The notes under the pieces are model-generated. The model was not told the DNA's origin. It ran no database searches and was given only the letters and a program-made list of their open reading frames with translations. Shown here in pieces: positions 56,801 to 64,000 of a DNA stretch of 64,000 nt (position 1 is its first letter; each line of letters begins with the position of its first letter). A program made the translations under genes and the position numbers. This DNA comes from Euleptes europaea (lineage: Eukaryota; Chordata; Lepidosauria; Squamata; Sphaerodactylidae). The stretch is taken from assembly GCF_029931775.1 (NCBI RefSeq), contig NC_079318.1, positions 74,931,614 to 74,995,613 on the forward strand, written 5' to 3'.

Positions 56801-59800
56801 AGCTCCGACAAGAGTTCAGTTGTAGTCCAATGTGGTTAAGCGCCTATCTTTTTAATTAGACTATGTCTAAGGCAGGGGTCGCCAACCTTTTCTTTAATGA
56901 GAGCTACTTCTGAGTAATGAAGACATGCAGTTGCCCTTGGTCCACCAAGGTCAGTATTGTCTACACAGACTGGCAGCTGCTCTCCTGGTCTCAGGCTTTC
57001 ATTTCACCTGCTGCCTGATCCTTTTTTCACTGGAGATGCCAGGGACTGAACCTGGGACCTCCTTCTGCATCGAAAACAGGTGTTCTCCTACTGAGCCACA
57101 ACCCCTCATCCAAAAATATCCTGAGATACTACCCCACCGCATGTTACCAAGTTTTGTTCTGTCCTAGAAAAAGAACATGGACTAGGAAGACCACGAAAAA
57201 TGAAGCTATCAGCTAAGCAGCACAGAAAAAATTCCTATGAAGCAAAAGCTTTTTAAAAAAATAAAAAGCCCAGAGCAAAAAAAGAAAAGAAAAAAAGAAG
57301 GCAATCTTTTCCTGAGTCTTTTAAGGAATGTATGAGCTACTCTGCAGTAGTCGGCAACCTGCTGACAGCTCACGAACTACTCAGTGAAGACCTCTGGTCT
57401 AAGGCATGTGTAAGCTTTTGTGTTCCACAGGGCGCTTTGCCAGGCAGAACATTTTCATGTTATTTAGCCTTATTAAATAGGAGACACTCCAATTGGAGGA
57501 AGGGGGAGAAAGTGATCACCTTACCCATCTTGTAATTCTTGTTTTCTGCAATCAATACAGCACTGACTGTCCATTGTTAGCAACTTTCTGTATTGTTATT
57601 AATGCACCCTTGTCTCCCCCAAGGCAATTAAGTCCTGTCATAACATGTCACTGACTCCTGAATGGCCTTAATGCCAGGTTCCCTGAAGGCAAGGGGATTT
57701 CTGACTTAGGAATAAAAGTCTTCACAACGCAAATAATAGGCTTGAGTGAAAAGCAGCTGTCTCATGTTTTCTCAGGGGAGTCGGTAGAGAGGTGATGGGA
57801 CAAGTGGTCAATCGGTCCAATTAGGGATTTGACAGCTCCCTTTTCACACCATCTGATGGCTCCCGCTACTGTCAGAAGGCAGTCTGCCTCTTTAATGCTT
57901 CTCGTGTCTGTATAGCTGTCATTCACAAACCTCAACTGGGATTCAGAAATCTCCTCTCCTGACTTAAGGTCTGCTTTTCCTTTCCCGGATACCAGCGTGG
58001 ATGTAAAAAAGCTCTCGATCTTCTGTCTTAGGTGCTTTCTAACAATTACAGAATCCAGCAAATACTTCCTCCCTGTTACTGAGTTCTTTTATTGGTCTAC
58101 AGCTGCGGGGGGGGGGGGAGTCAAAAATAAGTTGATGGGAGAATGGGGGGAATAACTCTATACCAAACCCAATCCAAATAAAAAAACCCGTACTATGAAC
58201 AAATCATACAAAGCCCATGCTTGGAAAGAGTCACTTGCCAGTCATCTATGGTAAGCAAGGATTGACTCCAGGTAACTAGGTAAGGAAATTGTGCAAAACA
58301 TGGGTCTTCTTTCTTTTTCAAAGGCCACAATTAACTAACCCAGGGGTGGGGAACCTTTTTTCTGCTAAGGGTCATTTGGCTCTTTATACCATCATTCGCG
58401 GGCCATACAAAATTATCAACTTAAAAATTAGCCTGCTATATTTGGTCAAACATTTAGCCAAGAGGCATGACCAGAGACAGCTCTGAATGTCTGCCACGTA
58501 GTTTTTCCACGGCCCAGGTGGGAAAGGGTTAACACAGTTTCTTGGGAGGTCCTAGCAGCTCCACAGATAATGACTTTTCTGCAAGGGGGGGAAAAGGTCC
58601 CTTTTCTCGGCAAAACAAACTCACATCTACCTTGAATAGACGCTATTCCTGTCCGCAGGAGGGGGCGGATCGCCAGTCTTAGATCCTTCTGAGCTAGAGA
58701 TCTGCCAGGACCCTCAAAGGGCCAGACCAAATGATTTCGCAGGCCTTATACGGCCCCTTGGCCTGACGTTCCCCACCCCTGAACTAACCGGACTAATAAC
58801 TTCCTTGGACTTATTTACAGGGCTGATTTAATTTACTCAGTTTATACTTGGAATATGTCCCCGCCAAGTCCAGTGGTGCTTAGGCTTGTGGCCAGCCTGG
58901 AGCAGTGAGCAAGTGGGCTCAACATCTGGAGAAATGTTCACATAGCTGCTTCGCCATAAATCCAGCTTGTAGATCAGCTCCCAATTTCCTTGCCACACTT
59001 TAAGTCTTCAGGGGGAGTGTCTGTCTCTGGCAAACAAATAATAGGCTTGAGAGATTACAGGCTGGGAATTCAGCAGAGAGTCAAAGGGACATTGATCACG
59101 CAACTGCAAAAGTGTCCAGAAATGGGTCACACTGCAGAATATGCAACATGGGGGGCAGGGCACAAATCAGCTGCGCAGCAAAGGAATCTTTTAACTGCTT
59201 GTTGACATGCCAGACTCAGCCCAAATCCAACTGAGTAGGACAAACCACCATCCAAATTTGGTTGTTTGAACTGGCACTTGTCTGGAACACAAGACCTTCA
59301 GAGAAGTTTGCTTTTATGTCCTAAAGACAGCAGGGGGCAAGGAATTGGGGGCGGAAAGGGAGGTTGTCCCTTCCATCTCAGCGGTGCCCATAACAGAGCT
59401 GAAGGAGAAGAAAATGTGAACCTGCTTCTTTTTTTGCTGGGGGGGGGCCCTCCCACAAACCCCGTACATAAAATCCCCCACTCTAATCAAACTGCCCATT
59501 TCATGCATTTGATGAAGCAGGCAACCTCGTACCTCCTGCAGCAGTAAACTAGTTAACTTTTAAGATGCCATTATACTTTTTCAAAGTAAAAGTGGTGAGA
59601 ATCAGACCCAGGACTCCAGACAAAACCTAAAATCTGCCACACAAACTGTGATCTGAATAATAAAAACCTTAATCTAGGAGGGCAGGGTATAAATCAAATC
59701 AAATCAAATTTTTAAAAAAATGTTGAGAAGGGGAGTGGGTGCCTTCACAAAATTGAGGGGCTAATCCTAACTCCCCCCCAATCAATGTTTGAAAACAATT

Positions 59801-61618
59801 TGGTTAAATGAAATGATGCGGGGGGGGGGGGGGTTCAGATTGCGTAAGGGCCCAAGAAAATGTTCAGATAATAGTTCGTACCTTGTGTTCTTATAATGTA
59901 GAAAGGTGGCTAATAAATATATAAAAACAGTGTAATTTCCCAAGCCTACTATTTTTCTAATTGAAATAACTTGAGCTGGATGGACTTAGGTACCACCTGG
60001 GGGACTTGTTAGAAGAATCCAGTTGAAGCCAATAATGGGGAGTCTCCAGGTGCAATTAATTTTACTTGGTGTGTGTGTGCGTGCACATGTAATGCATGCG
60101 GGTACTAAGGACCTGCATGCGGGTACTAAGGACATGGCAGATACTAGGAGAGTGGCCTAGGTTTTCTGGTTGAGGTTGGGGAAGCACAAATGCTCTTCTT
60201 CCTATTTCTCTTCTAACTTTTCTTGTACTGACTTTCACTTCTCATATTGCAGGGCCCTGGTGCCAGAACTGTCATTGGGGTAAAGTCCTATCAAGGCAAA
60301 CACCTGCCTGTAAGGAAGACAAATGGGAGCCAAGCTGCAAGCTCAGGCACTTGTAAATCTTGAAGCTGTAGCTGGTGTCTGGACTTTGTGGAAAATGGCT
60401 GTAGATTGGTTCTCTTCCTCTCACCCCCACTAATACCCCTGTGACACTCCTTCTTGCCCTTAGACACGCAGTCCCATAGGGTTAATCAAAACAAGAAATT
60501 AACTTTTATTTATGGTATTGACATAACACTGAGGAAAGTAAGGTAGAAGTTACAACATTTCAAACTTTTGAACTGTGGTCCCGTTCCCACAACTGGGACC
60601 CTTTGGTTACAAATTGACTATTTTCAGACCACTATAAGCAGTACTTCTCCACAGTTTCACTCAGTCAGACAGCCTCCTTTTCCCTCTCCCCAGCTGCCAA
60701 CTCCCAACTGCAAACTCAACTCCCTATCCCTAAAACTCCCACTGGTCGCTCTCAGGGAGAGGTGGAACCTAACCTGTCTGTCATACCCTCCATCCTCCCA
60801 TCACCGTTTCATACACACCTCAAAGCTGGCTGGAGAAGTGGTCTGGGATAGGGTTAAAGACAGAGTGAGTCAAGAGACTGAAAGGGGCAGAGAAAGGTGA
60901 AGGAAGGAAGGAATGCAAAAGGTGGCAAAGGAACACCCCCCCCCCCCAAAGGAGCATGAACAAGGACAAAGAAAAGAAGGGATCCTGAAAAGGGCAATTC
61001 CAGATGGGTTGCCTGCATTAGCAGTAAAATACAAACAGGAGTCCAGTGCCACCAGATTATCCTGAAATAACTTTTGCTAGCCTTTAAGATGCCACTGGAC
61101 TCCTGTTTTATTTTGAAAAGGACAGTGAAGCAGCGTAGAAAGGGTCAGGAAGCAGGGCGGCAAGTGAGCACCAGGAAACACATCAGTGGATGCCATGTTG
61201 GTGGCCTTAAACCCACAGGCTACAAAGCTGGCGTGTCCACCCCCCTCATTTTTGCCAAATCAAATTTTATGAAAGGAGGTGGATGTGAACGGGATTCAAA
61301 GGACAATTTCCACTGTCGTCTTATTCTCAACCAACCTCTAAGTAGGTTCTATCAGATACAGAACTGAAGCATTATGAGCAAATGCCCTGGCATCGTAGAA
61401 AGACAGGAAACAGCTCCCAGGAATAAAAATAGGTGTTGGTACATACTGCTCATTCCAGTGGGTGTTCTTGCTGCGGTACTGGGCTGGAGGGAGGAGGGCA
61501 TGATCTCTGGCTTGCCAGCAAGGCCACCGGTTTCAGTTGTCTCCGAGCCACATAGACCTGGGGGCAGCTGGGCCGCTTTGTCCAATGTGGGCAGGATCTG
61601 GTCAAGGTCGGATGCAAA
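26947..61618 (-). CDS. NCOA1: Nuclear receptor coactivator 1 (SRC-1), C-terminal part, 10 exons
   Basis: p160 coactivator that bridges ligand-bound nuclear receptors to CBP/p300 in the nucleus. Exons in gene order: 61447-61618, 49439-49565, 43676-43844, 41442-41762, 40309-40410, 36157-36556, 34092-34266, 33173-33356, 31002-31091, 26947-27117. All phases join; 636 residues to the stop. Seen: DLDQILPTLDKAAQLP; the CBP-binding AD1 helices (SQLDELLCPP, EKALLEQLVSFLSGKDE, ALGIDKLV); a Gln/Pro/Met-rich stretch (LRLQLQQRLQGQQQ, ELYSQQHRQRQL); MYNNMSITVSMAGGN; and the SRC-1A-specific LXXLL end SLLQQLLTE. The bHLH-PAS and central LXXLL boxes are upstream of the window. The 35-kb span is mostly repeat-rich intron. 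Confidence 0.97.
27211..27267 (-). CDS. NCOA1: NCOA1 alternative cassette exon: SRC-1E C-terminus
   Basis: A 57-bp exon between acceptor ctttttgtag and a perfect donor gtgagt. In the frame left by the 31002-31091 exon it reads GKKTEEFYSVVTTD and stops at TAG 27225-27223 (15 codons, 45 bases). The human SRC-1E isoform ends DKKTEEFFSVVTTD, so the reading is almost certain. Including it removes the last LXXLL motif (LLQQLL), giving the shorter isoform. Only 93 bases separate it from the terminal SRC-1A exon. Confidence 0.93.
28505..28938 (+). mobile_element. CR1-like LINE 3' end
   Basis: Runs ctgccaacttggaaggcttt, gaggggagtggacatgttca, ggagcatgcctattatctta, gggcttcctagaggcacctg, gacttgatgggccttggtct and ends ttttcttatgttcgtatgg, the octamer-like terminus of this family. 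NCOA1 intron. Confidence 0.8.
29717..29810 (-). repeat. Inverted SINE tail fragment
   Basis: gtaaagtgccttcaaatcac, cggcttatggtgaccccttt and catggcaagagactaacaga match the tail shared by the 5S-headed SINEs. Confidence 0.65.
31002..31091 (-). CDS. NCOA1: NCOA1 exon: NDPALR / DLLKTEADG
   Basis: 30 codons from acceptor ctctttccag to donor gtcagt. VNDPALRPAGLYCNQLSSSD then LLKTEADGAQ. This exon is the branch point from which the SRC-1A and SRC-1E ends are chosen. Confidence 0.97.
31810..32132 (+). repeat. tRNA-derived SINE, near full length
   Basis: gagccagtgtggtgtagtgg, ttaagagtggtggtttggag, ccgggtttgattccccactc, tgggtgaccttgggcaagtc, and tail gtcggcatataaaaaccaac with (CTT)n. Best copy of the family in the window. 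Confidence 0.9.
32136..32262 (-). repeat. tRNA-Ala-like SINE, 3' part
   Basis: aagctgccttataccaaagt, ggactggcagcagctctacc match the 3' half of the copy at 35143-35356. The head part of the same family (atgtcaggaattgaacctgg) occurs at 32626-32645, so about 360 bases may have been inserted within one copy. Confidence 0.5.
32761..33004 (+). repeat. tRNA-derived SINE
   Basis: agccacgtggtgtagtggtt head, tgaagcctgctgggtgacct middle, tail ggggtataaaaaccagctct. Lacks the duplicated middle segment of the copy at 31810. Confidence 0.85.
33173..33356 (-). CDS. NCOA1: NCOA1 exon: MSITVSMAGGN
   Basis: Acceptor ttaaatgtag, donor gttagt. VFGQAGQPQPPPNQQGMYNN, MSITVSMAGGNANVQNMNPM, ISSLQMPGMNPLCSEQ. The MSITVSMAGG core is identical to human. 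Confidence 0.97.
34092..34266 (-). CDS. NCOA1: NCOA1 exon: GYQSPDMKTWQQG
   Basis: Acceptor ttttttcctcccccag, donor gtaagc. GMGQQGEAAFTPSLSPSSP, QLPPSQSPMLQPAPPTP, GYQSPDMKTWQQGTMGNN. Same phases as the human exon (1 in, 2 out). Confidence 0.96.
34715..34954. repeat. 240-bp palindrome (about 95-bp arms)
   Basis: Left arm starts aggtactcaaagaaggctga and includes tgaataccaatggatgacat and agcagaactttagtacaata. The inverted right arm starts aggtacccaaagaaggttga and carries the same blocks with few changes. Spacer about 45 bp. No coding sense. MITE or fold-back; NCOA1 intron. Confidence 0.8.
35143..35356 (-). repeat. tRNA-Ala-like SINE
   Basis: On the minus strand the head reads ggctgtggctcagaggaaga (box A-like) and gattcaatccccagcatgtc (box B-like); the tail is ccagtgatctgattcagta. 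Other copies: 45245-45360 (+), 56933-57110 (-). Confidence 0.7.
35836..35938 (-). mobile_element. Short SINE/Bov-B-like tail insertion with 10-bp target duplication
   Basis: An insertion at 35846-35928, made of a GT run and aagtgccgtcaagttgcttc / tgactcatggtgaccctatg, is flanked by perfect gagggttata duplications (35836-35845, 35929-35938). It interrupts an older tRNA-SINE-like sequence. Confidence 0.75.
36157..36556 (-). CDS. NCOA1: NCOA1 exon: ELYSQQHRQRQL region
   Basis: 133 codons plus one base, acceptor ttcacctcag, donor gtgagt. PPLNAQMLAQRQRELYSQQH, MLMRQQQSFGNNL, PPQQFPFPPSYGTNPGNPP, PQMQQNIFQYSGS. Rich in Gln, Met and Pro. Human has QQRAML with one more Gln before it and one fewer after MRQQ. 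Confidence 0.97.
36860..37161 (+). mobile_element. LINE-like 3' fragment, part 1
   Basis: gagcccattccacaaggggg, gaacgggctctggtggatgc, gaaggcctttaaaggtcata, accagcaccttgagttaaac: dispersed LINE 3' text. Continues after the SINE at 37162-37478. Confidence 0.55.
37162..37478 (-). repeat. tRNA-derived SINE inserted in a LINE fragment
   Basis: Reverse copy of the 31810 family: ggaagaggagttggttttta at its 3' end and aaccacactggctg at its head end. It separates two parts of one older element. Confidence 0.85.
37479..37730 (+). mobile_element. LINE-like 3' fragment, part 2
   Basis: aatcacaagagtacaaaagc, atggattaccctaggcggat and agagctggtaagtcagatac continue the repeat of 36860-37161. Confidence 0.45.
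40309..40410 (-). CDS. NCOA1: NCOA1 exon: LIHQNRQAIL
   Basis: 34 codons from acceptor cctctctag to donor gtaaat. LIHQNRQAILNQFAANSPGA then VGMRAGMQQQITPQ, phase 0 at both ends. Matches human in length and content. Confidence 0.96.
40711..40980. mobile_element. Non-autonomous hAT element with 8-bp target duplication
   Basis: Element 40719-40972, ends caggagttcccaacctgggg and aaaggttgggaaactctg. Perfect duplications atctagag at 40711-40718 and 40973-40980. AT-rich interior. NCOA1 intron. Confidence 0.9.
41442..41762 (-). CDS. NCOA1: NCOA1 exon: Gln/Pro-rich region
   Basis: 107 codons from acceptor tttgaacag to donor gtgagc. GGGLETLSERFQPQQATPP, then YSQPYASASPTTNLPGPFPG, MVRQK and finally LRLQLQQRLQGQQQ. 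Close to human throughout, with a four-residue insertion near LLMDQKPG. Confidence 0.97.
43676..43844 (-). CDS. NCOA1: NCOA1 exon: AD1 / CBP interaction
   Basis: Acceptor ttgtccctacag precedes 43844; donor gtaggg follows 43676. QCITSQLDELLCPPTTPEGR, NDEKALLEQLVSFLSGKDEN, ELAELDRALGIDKLVQ. Nearly identical to human; this is the helical domain that folds with the CBP NCBD. Confidence 0.98.
45245..45360 (+). repeat. tRNA-Ala-like SINE fragment
   Basis: tgcttgcaggatgtcctaaa, ttcagttcctggcatctcca, agaaacctctcttggcctga. Same family as 35143-35356, opposite strand. Confidence 0.55.
45704..45935 (+). repeat. Chimeric SINE: tRNA head with 5S-SINE type tail
   Basis: Head gattaagagtggtggactca, gggttcaagtccccactcct is that of the 31810 family, but the tail ggcaatggcaaatcacctct, ctcttgccttgaaaacaata, gctgtgacttgacggcgc is that of the 5S-headed SINEs. 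Confidence 0.75.
47488..47512. repeat. CA microsatellite
   Basis: About 12 uninterrupted units. Confidence 0.9.
48268..48582. mobile_element. Tigger/pogo-like non-autonomous DNA element
   Basis: Starts acaggtacacctcgttttat, tgcacttcgcagatattgca; ends cgctttattgcggtggcctg, aatatctcagaggtatgctt. The ends are an inverted pair (caggtacacctc / gaggtatgcttg) next to TA. This end sequence is typical of Tigger-type mariner relatives. Confidence 0.65.
49117..49335 (+). mobile_element. 5S rRNA-derived SINE
   Basis: Head atcttggaagcctagcgggg, tacttggatgggagaccacc; tail ggcaatggcaaaccacctct, gtcgccacaagtcagctgcg, acttgatgacactt. Lies just before the NCOA1 exon at 49439. Confidence 0.8.
49439..49565 (-). 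CDS. NCOA1: NCOA1 exon: LSELEL / QIPW
   Basis: Acceptor ttttcaccag precedes 49565; donor gtaagt follows 49439. Frame: LSELELGVTGHQFRPPEMGE then QIPWPDNSMTSINRGPMSKP. Matches human LPELELEAIDNQF and QIPWTNNTVTAIN. The Arg codon is split with the previous exon, as in human. Confidence 0.94.
50616..50844 (+). mobile_element. 5S rRNA-derived SINE with internal palindrome
   Basis: Head gatctcagaagctaagcagg, gaatgggagaccaccaagga; tail aaggcactggcaaaccacct then a perfect inverted duplication (50740-50814), then tgcgacttgacggcactttg. See findings. Confidence 0.85.
50845..50891. repeat. AC microsatellite
   Basis: About 23 units directly after the 5S-derived SINE tail, likely grown from it. Confidence 0.95.
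53344..53566 (+). mobile_element. 5S rRNA-derived SINE
   Basis: cccgatctcattagatctca, gaagctaaacagggctggcc, ccaccaaggaagtccagggt, tgacttgatggccaaaaaac. NCOA1 intron. Confidence 0.8.
54488..54650. repeat. Fold-back repeat
   Basis: Two inverted copies of the 8952 repeat family joined head to head: arms 54521-54565 and 54600-54644 pair over about 45 bp with one mismatch. Confidence 0.8.
54660..55065 (+). mobile_element. L2/CR1-clade LINE 3' end
   Basis: Translation shows WNCLPQWMHRAPSLAAFWEA, the usual LW-SLP end of the RT domain, followed by a tail ending ttatataaatattttaaata. Decayed. Confidence 0.65.
55891..56239. mobile_element. Tigger-like non-autonomous DNA transposon, TA target
   Basis: Ends caggctgagtatcccttatc and, inverted, caggttgactatcccttatc; flanked by TA at 55889-55890 and 56240-56241. 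349 bp, no frame. Resembles short Tigger-derived elements known in amniotes. Confidence 0.8.
56248..56406 (+). mobile_element. CR1-like LINE 3' end
   Basis: gtggaacacaggcaggatgg, gcttcctagaggcacctggt, ctgctggacttgatgggcct and terminal ttcttatgttctttcttatg. Short, 5'-truncated copy. Confidence 0.85.
56409..56590 (+). mobile_element. 5S rRNA-derived SINE
   Basis: gaagctaagcagggttggcc, cttggatgggagaccaccag, ctgcgactagacagctcttt. Directly follows the CR1 end. Confidence 0.8.
56865..57403. mobile_element. hAT element (8-bp duplication) with a nested tRNA-Ala-like SINE
   Basis: Element 56873-57395 with ends caggggtcgccaacc and gtgaagacctctg, flanked by gtctaagg at 56865-56872 and 57396-57403. Inside, 56933-57110 is a reverse SINE (accaaggtcagtattgtcta ... 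gagatgccagggactgaacc ... gagccacaaccc). Confidence 0.8.
58333..58789. mobile_element. Non-autonomous hAT element with 8-bp target duplication
   Basis: Element 58341-58781, ends caggggtggggaaccttttt and, inverted, caggggtggggaacgtcagg; perfect duplications aactaacc at 58333-58340 and 58782-58789. 441 bp, no intact frame. Confidence 0.92.
61030..61110. repeat. Short fold-back of the gtccagtggcac family
   Basis: aaacaggagtccagtgccac near 61031 pairs with tgccactggactcctgtttt near 61090-61109. Related to the 8952 and 54521 repeats. Confidence 0.6.
61447..61618 (-). CDS. NCOA1: NCOA1 exon: DLDQILPTLDKAAQ
   Basis: Acceptor ctttcttccttcag precedes 61618; donor gtatgt follows 61447. It starts FASDLDQILPTLDKAAQLPP and ends RTPTGMS plus one base. 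Human reads FTADLDQFDQLLPTLEKAAQ, so three residues (DQF) are missing here; the human IKSE-type lysine motif later in the exon is replaced by GKPE. Confidence 0.95.
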
Positions 61619-64000
61619 CTGAAGGAAGAAAGCAAGGCCACAGGTCAGTCTTTGCGCCACAGCCAGAAGGAGGATAAGGGACTATTGCTAAACCCTTCAT
61701 CCTGGTGCGGTGCTACAACCACCTCTGGATCATGCATGCAACATTGCTAATGACGAGCCGCAGAGGAACGCTCTCTAAAACATCCTTGTGAAATCTGGTG
61801 TAGCCACACATTCTGCAAAGTACTTACAGTGAGCAACAAATGTGCTGCCTCAAGGGGAAGACCCCAGTTCCCCCCAATAACAAACAACTTGCCATTTGAA
61901 AAGTGGGGAAACACAGCAAACCTGCCCCACAAGTGCTACTACCATGAAAGAAAACTGAACGTGGTGCCGTTCTTCAAATAAGTTTTTCAGGAGCGCTGAA
62001 AAAGCTGCAAAATCTCTTTACTAGAAGTGAAGGCAGGACTGCATGTTACATATAAAATTGGGGCCACTCCAGAAGACACTCCCCCCAAAAAACATGTAGC
62101 ACTACTGACTCATGTCCCAGTCAACTGGTGCATTTTCCCACCCCCATGCCCCATCATTGGAGGAATGCTCAACGTACCAATAACATAACCTGAGGCAGAT
62201 TAATTTGGCAAATAGGTTCACAAAAGTTAAATGGTCCACATTTATTCCCTAGACTATCTGCTCATGCATACTATACCTACGAGCCTAAGGCAAGCTGTAT
62301 AACACTCTATCACGGAAAGAGAACATAAGAACATAAGAACATAAGAAAGGCCCTGCTGGATCAGACCAAGGCCCATCAAGTCCAGCAGTCTGTTCACATA
62401 GTGGCCAACCAGGTGCCTCTAGGAAGCCACTAACAAGACGAGTGCAGCAGCACCATCCTGCCTGTGTTCCACCGCACCCAAAATAATAGGCATGCTCCTC
62501 TGATACTAGAGAATAGGGATGCAGCATGACTAGTATCCATTCTAACTAACAGCCATGAATACCCCTCTCCTCCATGAATATGTCCACTCCCCTCTTAAAG
62601 CCCTCCAAGCTGGCATCACCACATCCTGGGGCAGGGAGTTCCACAATTTAACTATGCGTTGTGTGAAAAAATACTTCCTTTTATCTGTTTTGAATCTCTC
62701 ACCCTCCAGCTTTAGCAGATGACCCAGTGTTCTAGTATTATGGGAGAGGGAGAAAAACTTCTCCCTGTCCACTCTCTCCAAACCATGCATAATTTTATAG
62801 ACCTCTATCATGTCTCCCCTCAGCCGCCTTCTTTCCAAGCTAAACAGCCCTAAGTGTCTTAACCACTCCCCATAGGACAATTGCTCTAGTCCCCTAATCA
62901 TTTTGGTTACTCTTTTCTGCACCTTCTCAAGCTCTGTAATATCCTTTTTTAGGTGTGGTGACCAGAACTGTACACAGTATTCCAAGTGTGGTCTCACCAT
63001 AGATTTGTACAAGGGCAGTATGATATCAGCAGTTTTATTCTCTATTCCTCGTCTAATTATGGCCAGCATGGAATTTGCCTTTTTTACAGCAGCCGCTGTA
63101 AAGAGGAGGCCTTGATGTGAGGTTGCCATTTTTTTGTGTCTCACACTTATTTGTCATAGAGACAATTATGCCCGGACAGTGGGACCAAATGCACACATTG
63201 TAGACCATGACAGCTTTTTCATTTTTCTCCTCGATTCTCTTAGGGGCAAACAATCACTTGTCTCCAGCCTCAACATACTGGTGGGTTGTTCCTTCCAAAC
63301 AGAGCTAGCCTTACACGCTACTGCTCCTCATTATGAACTAATCTAAGTCCCATTGCTTAGAAATAATAAATCGTGTAGAATGTTCAACTTCACTTTAACC
63401 TTTGTTCTCTTCCTACACAGGTAACTATTTATTGCAAGCAATGCTTAAATAGAAACAATCGTGGAAGTTTTGCACTGGAAGGGCAGAAGCTGCAAGGCAC
63501 CTCCAATAGCCCAGGGGCCCGGCACAAATTGGTGTCTGCCTAACATGCACGGCTTCTCTAAAAGTGCTGATGTGTCAAACCTGGCATTAGAAGGGAGAAG
63601 GAGCTGCCAAGAAGGAACCAGAACCCACGATTACATTCACAACGGCCAGTGCTGCATCAGAGTACAGAATACTACGTTAGCAGTTGCAAAAGTCTGATGA
63701 AAGTACACCCAGTGCTTGGAAGAATCAGTGGGGGAGGGAGAGGAATCAGATAAACCCTTTATAATAATGCAACAGAAGAAAAGTACAGGAGAACTAACTC
63801 ATTACAGTACGATCTTGAAAGCGATAGCACTTCAGGGACTCGAAAAAGTGAACATCCAGAAATGTCCTGAGAGTGAACACATTTGCTAGGGGAAATGAGC
63901 TTACTTTGAGCAGACACAGTCCCTGTTTGGAAACAAGAGACTTCAACTCTCACACCCACATAGCAAGATGTTTCAAAGGCTGACTCAGTCTTACGCTCAC
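61619..64000 (-). other. NCOA1 intron, partial
   Basis: Sequence upstream of the first NCOA1 exon in the window. Apart from the CR1-like end no exon was recognised; the expected upstream exon (EEIKLEAQSQ-like text) is not here. Confidence 0.6.
62318..63112 (-). mobile_element. CR1-like LINE 3' part with 200-codon open frame
   Basis: Minus-strand frame 63144-62542 is open for 200 residues: KANSMLAIIRRGIENKTADI, LPLYKSMVRPHLEYCVQFWS, LEKVQKRVTKMIRGL, LGLFSLERRRLRGDMIEVYK, VKLWNSLPQDVV. This is the C-terminal end of a CR1-clade reverse transcriptase, followed by its 3' UTR and terminal octamer-like repeat (plus strand ataagaacataagaacataa). The 5' part is absent, as is usual for 5'-truncated LINEs. 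The open frame suggests a young copy. Confidence 0.9.

Noticed and set aside
57762-58061. 99-codon open frame on the minus strand (LRQKIESFFTSTLVSGKG...)
   Set aside because: No family recognised, no phase-compatible splice sites fitting NCOA1, no start context of note. Treated as chance, though I cannot search databases.
59819-59832. Long G run as a regulatory element
   Set aside because: A simple homopolymer, and such runs are error-prone in sequencing; nothing else supports a function.
62542-63144. Host protein-coding gene
   Set aside because: The sequence is a CR1-clade reverse transcriptase end with a typical LINE 3' terminus.
1-64000. CRISPR arrays, prophage, operons, endogenous retroviruses
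   Set aside because: None seen. The repeats are eukaryotic SINEs, LINEs, DNA transposons and microsatellites; no LTR pair or gag/pol-like frame was recognised by eye.

Overview
The window is vertebrate nuclear DNA, most likely from a squamate reptile (a lizard; I cannot place the family). Spliced protein-coding exons are embedded in CR1-like and L2-like LINE fragments, tRNA-derived and 5S rRNA-derived SINEs (including a Sauria-type SINE with a Bov-B-like 3' tail), short hAT elements with 8-bp target duplications, and CA/CTT microsatellites. No viral or prokaryotic gene content was recognised.

Four host genes can be read by splicing, and they match human 2p23.3 in content and orientation. (1) ADCY3, + strand, last seven coding exons, 193-6157: the final membrane segment and the whole C2 catalytic domain. 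(2) CENPO, - strand, 18576 down to 10111: six coding exons, one of them (70 bp) weakly supported, giving 293 residues against about 300 in human. (3) PTRHD1, + strand, 20845-22976: two exons, 121 residues, complete. (4) NCOA1 (SRC-1), - strand, 61618 down to 26947: the last ten constitutive coding exons, 636 residues to the stop, plus an alternative cassette exon that encodes the SRC-1E C-terminus. ADCY3/CENPO and PTRHD1/NCOA1 are convergent pairs. CENPO/PTRHD1 are divergent around a CpG-rich promoter near 20.3-21.2 kb.

Layout: 0-6.6 kb ADCY3 3' half; 6.6-10.1 kb intergenic with a MITE and microsatellite; 10.1-18.6 kb CENPO coding exons with LINE/SINE-filled introns; 18.6-20.8 kb CENPO 5' side, a hAT element and the shared promoter; 20.8-23.2 kb PTRHD1; 23.2-25.9 kb intergenic; 25.9-61.6 kb NCOA1 3' UTR and exons with repeat-rich introns; 61.6-64 kb the NCOA1 intron toward upstream exons outside the window, holding a CR1-like 3' end.

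The genes do not form a pathway. ADCY3 makes cAMP at membranes, CENPO is a kinetochore subunit, PTRHD1 is a Pth2-like peptidyl-tRNA hydrolase paralog, and NCOA1 is a nuclear-receptor coactivator. Their grouping is inherited synteny. The points most worth a second look are the GC-AG intron in ADCY3, the conserved SRC-1E cassette exon followed by a 93-bp intron and a tandem CAGCAG acceptor, a possible extra in-frame NCOA1 exon near 55.1 kb, a 5S rRNA copy fused to a Sauria SINE, and several large near-perfect inverted repeats that look like recent fold-back events.
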